Below are positions 61,601 through 64,000 of a stretch of DNA of 64,000 nucleotides, one piece after another; the first letter of the stretch is position 1, and the number at the start of each line of letters is the position of its first letter. The notes under the pieces were generated by a model that searched no databases, had not been told where the DNA came from, and worked only from the letters and a program-made list of their open reading frames with translations. Source of the DNA: Prostheceraeus crozeri (Eukaryota > Platyhelminthes > Polycladida > Euryleptidae); contig CAJQUW010014719.1 of NCBI GenBank assembly GCA_907163375.1, positions 1 through 64,000 on the forward strand, in the 5' to 3' direction. Both the position numbers and the translations under genes were made by a program.

Positions 61601-61745
61601 TGCAATTTTTTGCTGAATTGTAGGATCAAATGCACTTGACTTTGAGCCAACTCCTGAAATTCCCGCACTTCAATATTTCGAGAAAGTTGATGCAGACACT
61701 CCTGCAGCAAAGGCTGGCCTAATGGACGGAGATTACATCCTTGAG
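22484..61745 (+). CDS. SHANK: SHANK/ProSAP postsynaptic scaffold gene (5' two-thirds)
   Basis: Thirteen exons plus one optional exon join in phase to encode, in order: a short N-terminus, the SPN domain (exons 1-3), six or so ankyrin repeats (exons 4-7), a basic/Ser-rich linker (exons 8-11) and the start of the PDZ domain (exons 12 and 14). SHANK proteins are scaffolds of excitatory synapses. In vertebrates the SPN binds Ras/Rap, the ankyrin repeats bind fodrin and sharpin, and the PDZ binds GKAP/SAPAP. Diagnostic matches include DPLNYGLYCPPINGKAGKFL, FKYKRRVY, SGGAHIDFRSRD, DENGSQEVHHACR, SCARLLLFRGADR and GFGFVLRGAK. The SH3 domain that vertebrate SHANKs carry before the PDZ was not found. 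The gene continues beyond the window (rest of PDZ, proline-rich region, SAM). Introns hold a Penelope fragment, a Tc1, LINE pieces and an LTR element. Confidence 0.93.
22732..22929 (+). CDS. SHANK: SHANK exon 2: SPN domain core
   Basis: Sixty-six codons, phase 0 on both sides, acceptor TTTTTTGTAG, donor GTAAGT. It encodes ECLQFQLNEAVGVAKQQVIE, then LGRNLKDPLNYGLYCPP and GKAGKFLQEERPLRDY. This follows vertebrate SHANK (TKCLRF..AKQ.I...L..LKD.LNYGLF.P...G..GKFLDEERLLREYP) nearly column by column. The Arg that binds Ras-type GTPases in vertebrate SPN would lie in the previous exon (YIRV). A Penelope-like fragment begins only about 12 bp after the donor. Confidence 0.93.
22940..23655 (-). mobile_element. 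Penelope-like retroelement fragment (RT end, GIY-YIG) with inverted tail
   Basis: From about 23525 down to 22935 the reverse strand encodes, with several breaks, the end of a Penelope reverse transcriptase and its linker: SRYESALLKAMITRAHRL, then ECEKIKNVF, SSIKYVLDKL, LPYKDERSTTLVRKL. A GIY-YIG endonuclease follows: SSNVIYLHKCGSCDANYVGF, TSRHLFQRVEEH, ESFKILKKCKKDDLR. From 23526 the plus strand repeats the last part (ESFKILKKCKKDDLRIYEML) and continues to about 23650. Thus 22942-22990 and 23526-23573 are a 48-bp inverted repeat. Several stops and frameshifts make the RT part non-coding. The element sits in SHANK intron 2 right behind the exon 2 donor. Truncated, partly inverted copies are characteristic of Penelope-like insertions. 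Confidence 0.8.
23660..26780. other. SHANK intron 2, no further feature
   Basis: Three kilobases of AT-rich intron between the Penelope fragment and the Tc1 element. All reading frames are short and none is bounded by splice sites or carries a motif. Confidence 0.45.
26783..28368 (-). mobile_element. Tc1-like DNA transposon, full length but decayed
   Basis: Both ends carry matching inverted repeats of about 30 bp: CAGATTGTTTCATAAAAAAT on the reverse strand at the right, TAATCCGTTTCATAAAAAGT on the plus strand at the left. TA stands outside each end (26781-26782 and 28369-28370), giving 1586 bp, the usual Tc1 size. The reverse strand holds transposase pieces: RKEGTGRSTA near 27720, a helix-turn-helix/linker remnant (KRALSDRNYQFSIQKGRLLR at about 27500), AERYVNVLRMNIGQMTR and IPDDLGIYG (the second Asp block), then RSRLDLNPIEKCME, the DLNPIE signature of the third catalytic block, and ESMPGRIGNVID near the C-terminus. 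Multiple frameshifts and stops show it is inactive. It lies in SHANK intron 2. Confidence 0.82.
28371..29861. other. SHANK intron 2, right part
   Basis: Mostly featureless. At about 28710-28731 a GGGTTCGGGCTTGCACATCTC stretch resembles the end of a hAT-type MITE (inverted CAGAGATGTGCAAG-style terminus) with a complementary AACCTGACCCGAA word nearby, but no opposite end was found. Confidence 0.4.
29862..29933 (+). CDS. SHANK: SHANK exon 3: end of SPN domain
   Basis: Twenty-four codons, phase 0 both sides, acceptor TATATTTCAG and donor GTAAGT. It encodes FKYKRRVYRTLNISQTKLKK then LHTK, equal to vertebrate FRYKKRVYKQ...DEKQLAKLHTK. It links the ubiquitin-like fold to the ankyrin repeats. Confidence 0.93.
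29995..30103 (+). CDS. SHANK: SHANK exon 4: first ankyrin repeat
   Basis: One hundred and nine bases, phase 0 in, phase 1 out. It encodes GNLKQFLDYVKAGDVSKVTK then CTTKGIDPNFFCRQTG, corresponding to vertebrate NLKKFMDYVQ..D.V...LDKGLDPNFHDPDSG. Only about 60 bp of intron separates it from exon 3, by far the shortest intron in the gene. Confidence 0.92.
30104..32789. other. SHANK intron 4
   Basis: Contains the RTE-like LINE end at 30640-30895. A GC-richer stretch at 32230-32560 is open on the plus strand for 88 codons (MRTSLVRWAHVDD...) and broken on the minus strand; I could not assign it. The remainder is ordinary AT-rich sequence. Confidence 0.4.
30640..30895 (-). mobile_element. C-terminal end of an RTE-like LINE
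   Basis: The reverse strand from about 30890 encodes LFSWYGHVERRSDSSWIKKA, then PRPSLDFDQEKWRC, and a stop follows shortly after. The L.W.GHV.R..D..W.KK.....G....GRP..TW pattern is the familiar C-terminus of RTE/BovB-type LINE polyproteins. Only the last 80 or so codons remain. It is 5'-truncated, as is usual for LINE insertions. Confidence 0.6.
32790..32941 (+). CDS. SHANK: SHANK exon 5: ankyrin repeats 2-3
   Basis: Phase 1 in, phase 0 out, acceptor GACTTTCAG, donor GTGAGC. It encodes ETPLTFAVRVKRPRELIMSL, then SGGAHIDFRSRDSATPLHKA and GNCEAIT, equal to vertebrate CPLSLAAQL....LLKVLRNGGAHLDFRTRDGLTAVHCA..N..ALT. Confidence 0.93.
32942..33993. other. SHANK intron 5, no further feature
   Basis: AT-rich intron. 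No element terminus, RNA gene or alternative exon recognised. Confidence 0.4.
33994..34149 (+). CDS. SHANK: SHANK exon 6: ankyrin repeats 3-5
   Basis: Fifty-two codons, phase 0 both sides, acceptor TTATTCACCAG, donor GTAAGT. It encodes TLLDLGQSPNCRDLKGLTPL, then LLYEHSIIGVADENGSQ, equal to vertebrate TLLDLGASPDYKDSRGLTPLYHSA..LL.DHAQLGITDENGWQ. The exon ends at the conserved DENGxQ, as in vertebrates. Confidence 0.94.
34150..37080. other. SHANK intron 6
   Basis: Holds the 29-bp palindrome and Penelope-type terminus at 36808-36960. Elsewhere there are only short frames and AT-rich sequence; nothing else is supported. Confidence 0.4.
36808..36965 (+). mobile_element. Penelope-type terminal module with 29-bp palindrome
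   Basis: CAGTTGACTGTAAC, one base, then GTTACAGTCAACTG form a perfect palindrome with 14-bp arms (36808-36836). Directly after it comes GAGAAAGGGTCAGGACCCGA followed by AACGTTGGC: a hairpin and GAAAC core like those at 21.99-22.08 kb. About 50 bp on it shares CTCGGGAGAGAAT with both of those copies, and later TCCTCCCGCTCACTGCC resembles CTCTCCCGCCCTCAGGC at 22155. This is therefore a third copy of the same repeat family, in plus orientation. Confidence 0.5.
37081..37365 (+). CDS. SHANK: SHANK exon 7: ankyrin repeats 5-6
   Basis: Ninety-five codons, phase 0 both sides, acceptor CAATTTTGCAG, donor GTATGC. It encodes EVHHACRAGRVQHLQNLISY, then GADMNVQDKRGNTPLHVCAV, SCARLLLFRGADRTV and DIAELIKNYSDADIVQIK. 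Vertebrate: EIHQACRFGHVQHLEHLLFYGADMGAQNASGNTALHICALYNQESCARVLLFRGA..ELAEVIK.HKDSDVVPF. It is the longest and best conserved exon in the window. Confidence 0.95.
37366..38592. other. SHANK intron 7, left of the LTR element
   Basis: A plus-strand open stretch at 38293-38556 (87 codons, MHGNNLKTRIPLGFPSYAAL, then RVKRQQAIIDDIIERIRIRF) runs up to the LTR element insertion site. I cannot name it; overlapping frames on the other strand are open too. The rest is empty. Confidence 0.35.
38598..38836 (-). repeat. LTR (3' LTR of the element)
   Basis: A 239-bp direct repeat, identical by eye to 42540-42778. On the plus strand it starts TGTAAGTAAAAACGCG and ends CGCTCACA. It is preceded by CATCT, the left copy of the target duplication. 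Confidence 0.9.
42540..42778 (-). repeat. LTR (5' LTR of the element)
   Basis: The second copy of the 239-bp repeat, followed by CATCT (42779-42783), the right copy of the target duplication. The gag region starts close inside it. Confidence 0.9.
42784..43494. other. SHANK intron 7, right of the LTR element
   Basis: AT-rich intron ending in the acceptor GTCTTCCTCAG. Nothing else seen. Confidence 0.4.
43495..43834 (+). CDS. SHANK: SHANK exon 8: basic Ser-rich linker after the ankyrin repeats
   Basis: A 340-base exon, phase 0 in, phase 1 out, donor GTAAGT. It starts GNPNFNRKRRTSIPSLRFNS, then LRTASMHNLNQQFDDD, and goes on Gly/Ser/Asp-rich (GLGVAASLGKSMGNLAMGD). Vertebrate SHANKs have at the same place SYAKRRRL....LQRSASDINLK, that is, a basic patch and then an RSAS.xNL motif, which RTASMHNL matches and which looks like a basophilic kinase site. 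The exon is clearly richer in GC than the intron around it. The rest is likely disordered. Confidence 0.85.
43835..44917. repeat. SHANK intron 8 with a 26-bp tandem duplication
   Basis: At 44293-44343 a unit starting CCATGCATTCAAGTTTTCGA is present twice in direct tandem (second copy from 44319). Otherwise ordinary intron. Confidence 0.6.
44918..45025 (+). CDS. SHANK: SHANK exon 9: linker, with NAGNAG acceptor
   Basis: Phase 1 in and out, donor GTCAGT. It encodes (A)ESGVSGSVQESKADFLQLK then PKTRRMNHINRLLTDA. The acceptor reads CAGCAG, so splicing can start at 44918 or 44921, adding or leaving out one Ala without changing the frame. The PKTRRMNHINRLL stretch is basic and may be helical. There is no domain match beyond its place between the ankyrin repeats and the PDZ. 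Confidence 0.75.
45026..47211. other. SHANK intron 9, no further feature
   Basis: Searched by eye for an SH3-coding exon (ALYDY-like start, W.G, GWFP-like end): none seen. Near 45860-46030 the words TTTGATT and ACATTTGAT recur loosely. No other feature. Confidence 0.4.
47212..47241 (+). CDS. SHANK: SHANK exon 10: 30-nt microexon
   Basis: Thirty bases between the acceptor GATTTTTTCAG and donor GTAAGA, phase 1 both sides. It encodes VPRYLKNRIY, so it can be skipped or included without a frame change. Vertebrate SHANKs have PKRKLYSAVPGR just before the SH3 domain, and RYLKNRIYG could be the equivalent basic-Tyr stretch. Support is splice consensus, phase fit and place only. Confidence 0.6.
47242..50245. 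other. SHANK intron 10, no SH3 exon seen
   Basis: This is where a vertebrate-type SH3 exon would be expected. No frame with the SH3 pattern was recognised. Open frames at 48262-48519 and 48759-48953 carry no motif and no good splice borders. Confidence 0.4.
50246..50324 (+). CDS. SHANK: SHANK exon 11: short Gly/Ser-rich linker
   Basis: Seventy-nine bases, phase 1 in, phase 2 out, acceptor CTATTTCGCAG, donor GTGAGT. It encodes GNGRFGNMGGSLHFDAPGSR then PSLLPL. If the donor were not used, the frame would stop two codons later, which supports the splice. The composition resembles the flexible stretch just before the PDZ in SHANKs. Supported by phase agreement with exons 10 and 12. Confidence 0.7.
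50694..50900 (+). repeat. tRNA-derived SINE remnant
   Basis: TCGTGGCAGAGGGGTTAAGT at 50701-50720 resembles the D-arm/A box of Leu/Ser-type tRNAs (TGGC..AG.GG at 50704). At the expected distance of about 44 bp, AGTCTAACC is a worn B box. GC-richer tail sequence (GCGCCGTCAAAGCCACCAGT at about 50841) follows. It lies in SHANK intron 11. Confidence 0.45.
51182..51267 (+). CDS. SHANK: SHANK exon 12: start of the PDZ domain
   Basis: Eighty-six bases, phase 2 in, phase 1 out, acceptor TTATTTTTCAG, donor GTGAGC. It encodes TSDMANLPRAVVLQKGPKGF then GFVLRGAK. It holds the carboxylate-binding loop GFGFVLRG, identical to the GFGFVLRGAK of vertebrate SHANK PDZ domains, which bind the C-terminus of SAPAP/GKAP. 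Confidence 0.95.
51268..53690. other. SHANK PDZ intron, left part
   Basis: The intron that splits the PDZ spans about 10.3 kb. This part has only short frames and no recognised element. Confidence 0.4.
53690..55052 (+). mobile_element. CR1/L2-like LINE, 5'-truncated, RT and 3' tail
   Basis: The plus strand encodes a reverse transcriptase: HVVPVPKNKNTRLIDDYRPI, SKLPILSKVFEKVV, GAIDMSKAFGRL, then after a frameshift near 54160 SGVVQESIIGPMLF and FIKYADDISIL. After another shift near 54400, within a short GTTCCAA slippage repeat, the thumb and tail follow: LGCCISFDMKWNAHADHLVK, CSLIRPILLYAYPVF, RQLFLPLHRVSSRNTCCL. The catalytic YADD is kept, but the usual D after SKAF is G. The 3' end has AATAAA and a TTGATTGATTGATT tail typical of CR1/L2-group elements. 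At least two frameshifts. Endonuclease absent. Confidence 0.85.
55053..57675. other. SHANK PDZ intron, middle part
   Basis: AT-rich intron between the LINE and the optional exon; nothing recognised. Confidence 0.4.
57676..57720 (+). CDS. SHANK: SHANK optional 45-nt exon within the PDZ (candidate)
   Basis: Forty-five bases with acceptor GGTGCTTCAG and donor GTAGGT, phase 1 on both sides. It can be skipped without a frame change. It encodes APRNPRGSTRSLSAL, Arg/Ser-rich, and is GC-rich against AT-rich surroundings. Without it, exons 12 and 14 read GFGFVLRGAK-GSNALDFEPTP, close to vertebrate length; with it, fifteen residues enter the loop after the second PDZ strand. Evidence is splice signals, phase and composition only. 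Confidence 0.55.
57721..61623. other. SHANK PDZ intron, right part
   Basis: Only short frames; no mobile element terminus or RNA gene recognised. Confidence 0.4.
61624..61745 (+). CDS. SHANK: SHANK exon 14: middle of the PDZ domain
   Basis: Phase 1 in, phase 0 out, acceptor TGCTGAATTGTAG, donor GTAAGT. It encodes SNALDFEPTPEIPALQYFEK, then VDADTPAAKAGLMDGDYILE. Vertebrate: IEEFTPTPAFPALQYLESVD..GVAWRAGLR.GDFLIEVNG. It includes the A..AGL..GD turn. The last PDZ strands and helix B are beyond the window. Confidence 0.95.
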
Positions 61746-61939
61746 GTAAGTGTCGTCTCATGCGCTGATATAATTCTTTCGGCATTATTGTGTACTTATT
61801 TTTCTATCATGCATGTGCAACAAGGTTGGATCTTGAATTTCATTCGACATGCATTGATGCTTCTTGAGATAGCCCCAATATTGAAAAATTTACCCACGTA
61901 ACAGATCATACATGTATCTAGATGTCATGAGCTTTATAA

Positions 61940-62060
61940 AAGTCAAAAGTCAAAACGTTTATTTCCAACTTGGAAAACGTAGTACAAATATACATAACAT
62001 TGATGTGATGAGTGATGAAATGATAAATAAAGCGATGTTAAAGCTGTGATTTGAAATATG
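61940..62060 (-). mobile_element. 3' end of a LINE or SINE
   Basis: On the reverse strand CCAAGTTGGAAATAAACGTT ends in repeats of TTTTGACT (61940-61955). An AATAAA close to a short tandem tail is the usual 3' terminus of CR1/L2-group LINEs and SINEs that borrow their tails. No coding part remains. Confidence 0.5.
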
Positions 62061-62418
62061 GGTTTGATACTAAACTAAGCACTTCTTAAATTACAACTTA
62101 TATGCATGTGCATGATATCTAGATCCACGCACAAAAGTCGTGTATATCCAGCAATTTATCTTCCATAATGATGATATAAATAAACTGTATTTATTATAAA
62201 TTATGTCACGTTTTTATCAAATAAGCAAATTCATATTCATCATATGATATAAAATGTAAAGCAATCTCAGAAATAACCAATACTTGCCTTCTCTTACTCT
62301 ATAGGGAGTACCATTAATTAATATACGCCATAGAATTGATTATTGTAAAGAATAGAAGTATTAGGCCTACTATGGTAAAAAATTAATCCTTGGCATTTGA
62401 AACTAATTAAAAATAATG

Positions 62419-63060
62419 GATAATAATAATAATAATAATTGACGTTTATTGAAGTGAAGGCCTCAATATTGATAATCGTGAGGCTAAGGCATGCAATATG
62501 CATTTATGCATGTGAACAGAGTGTTGACGAATGAAACCGCTGTTAAACAGTCGAATCATATCGGATAAGTAGGAACTACTTTTAATTAAGGAATTACAGG
62601 CAGGCATAAGCAATTTAGCAGAATAAAGCAGTTTGTGGGGTGAAAGATGGTGCAAAGGATGTTGAGTATCATTTAAAAACATGTTGAACAAATCAAAACC
62701 AATTAAAGTTTGTCGATAATACGAAGGAATGAAGTTAGCACATTTACAACCACTTGAAGTACTACAAATAATTCGATGTGAACGATCCTGTAAACTTTCT
62801 AAACAATCACTTTGTGTTTTGTTCAAACCGACAAACAAAGGCTTAAGAAGCCGCCTGTAAACCAAAAAGTCCACTGCTTTCCAACTAAATTGATTTGATT
62901 GAAGAGCAAAATCGAAATTACAACTTGACTTGATAAAAATTGAATATTGTATATTATGTAAATTGCGTTGATCGTTGTTGCAATACTTCTGAAGTGGTTG
63001 CGCAAATCTCCTGCACAGTAAGCACAATAGAATTGCAACCTCTCGTCAATCAACAATGTC
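62419..63060 (-). mobile_element. LINE (CR1/L2/Crack-like) C-terminal fragment
   Basis: The reverse frame 62446-63027 encodes FLVYRRLLKPLFVGLNKTQS, LESLQDRSHRIIC, LFNMFLNDTQHPLHHLSPHK and SSYLSDMIRLFN. This is the post-thumb region of CR1/L2/Crack-type RTs (..YRS...PVF.GL...L...LE..Q.R..RII; HPLH.L.P; R.....SF.P...RLFN). A stop is followed closely by TTCAATAAACGTCAA and an ATT microsatellite tail (62419-62440), a standard 3' end. The palm domain is missing, so it is a 5'-truncated insertion. This frame is open over about 190 codons, hence fairly young. Confidence 0.75.
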
Positions 63061-64000
63061 TGGATAATTGTATTTTTAGAAATTGTATAGATATTCCATT
63101 AATATTTATGACAATTGAAGAGGAGCCTCTAAATATATTCAAGACACGCTCGTCGAAAATGACATATTATAATCGGTTTTCATCAATGAAACAATTGAGC
63201 GTGAAGTATCATCCTTGCCTGTCGTAGCTACGTCATGCACAGAACAAATGTCATGTCGAATTCAGTCTTCTCTCATGTTTACGCATAGTGTGAGTGATTC
63301 TCGGGTAACAGTCCATGCTATTTGACCTGTCATACACCGCCCATGATGTGATCGTCGCTTCCTCATCGGCATAGTTCAAATAGTAAATTTCAAACTAAAT
63401 GCAAAGCTTGGATCAATTCAAAGTTGTTTATTGACAATAGAATAATCGGCATAGTTGCCGTGGAACGCGAATTTTCATTCCCACAACTGTCCCATACAGC
63501 AGAAAATCTCTACGCTAATCCTGTGGCTATCCCCACACACCGCAGGAGTGAATCATCTTGTGCAATACTGTTATACTTGTTCGTTTTGTGCATGATTCAT
63601 ATCAATCAGGCATGTTGTCAAGTATTGCTTCCCCATGATATATCTCTCCGCGTTGTAAGTAAATAAATTTACTGATAGGAATATTGATGTCGGATTGTCA
63701 CTTGATGTGCACAACATTGCTATTAATGAGCCTAACCCGGCAGCGATCTACTGATATTTATATAATATCTACAATATTTAATACTATAGATCTACTAATA
63801 TTTTGTGAGCGTTATAAATCAAATGGTTTGAATCTATTGATATAGAATAGTTTTTAAGATTTGGAAAAAGTCAAGTAAAAAATCCTAAAGTACACTGTAT
63901 GTCTACTAGGCAAGGATTATTCCCAATGTGGAATAGTGCTTCTTATATGATTGATAGAATAAACGGCAGATGCATGCATCCTTGTTCGATTAAATGTGGT
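63061..64000. other. SHANK intron continuing to the window edge
   Basis: No exon for the end of the PDZ domain is recognised before 64000. The short frames at 62940-63227 and 63424-63666 have no motif. Confidence 0.4.

Noticed and set aside
1-64000. CRISPR array, prophage, operon or other prokaryotic system
   Set aside because: No spaced direct repeats and no long uninterrupted gene runs; the window has spliced metazoan genes throughout.

Overview
The window looks like AT-rich nuclear DNA of a metazoan, most likely a marine invertebrate. Genes are cut into short exons with GT..AG borders and kilobase introns. There are no operons or bacterial gene signals. Intergenic and intron DNA is full of old and young mobile elements: hAT-type and Tc1-type DNA transposons, several non-LTR families, Penelope-like elements, one LTR element and tRNA-derived SINE remnants. 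I cannot name the species or phylum from the sequence.

Two host genes can be supported. (1) On the minus strand, two exons (6492-6610 and 1970-2113) encode a twin CX9C protein that matches CHCHD1, the mitochondrial ribosomal protein mS37. Its first exon was not found. The 4.4 kb intron between the two exons holds a nested set of hAT-like elements. (2) On the plus strand, from about 22.5 kb to past the right edge, lies a SHANK/ProSAP postsynaptic scaffold gene. At least 13 constitutive exons and one likely optional exon encode, in order, the SPN (N-terminal ubiquitin-like) domain, the ankyrin repeats, a basic linker and the first two-thirds of the PDZ domain. All exon phases join without conflict. 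No SH3 exon was recognised between the ankyrin repeats and the PDZ domain. The rest of the PDZ, the proline-rich region and the SAM domain would lie beyond 64000.

Layout. 1-1.6 kb: intergenic, with a diverged tandem repeat carrying GACCGAG hairpins. 2.0-6.6 kb: CHCHD1-like gene with nested hAT elements. 7.3-9.8 kb: decayed LINE with a 2A-like peptide, an AP endonuclease start and an RNase H end. 9.8-10.4 kb: hAT-like transposase fossil. 11.0-11.4 kb: hAT MITE with an 8-bp target duplication. 11.4-19.6 kb: mostly featureless, with one unrecognised 157-codon ORF, a SINE remnant and short tandem repeats. 19.6-22.1 kb: probable hAT element, a nearly perfect 210-bp-arm palindrome with both arms open, and an inverted pair of Penelope-type terminal motifs. 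22.5-61.7 kb: SHANK exons, with introns carrying a Penelope-like fragment (22.9-23.7), a full-length decayed Tc1 element (26.8-28.4), an RTE-like LINE end (30.6-30.9), a third Penelope-type terminus (36.8), a young LTR retrotransposon fossil with identical LTRs (38.6-42.8), a SINE remnant (50.7) and a CR1/L2-like LINE (53.7-55.05). 61.9-63.06 kb: two further LINE 3' ends in the next SHANK intron.

The two genes are divergently oriented and have no evident functional link: one is a mitoribosome assembly/structural factor, the other a postsynaptic scaffold. Splice sites, domain motifs and inverted repeats were read by eye. No alignment or database search was run.
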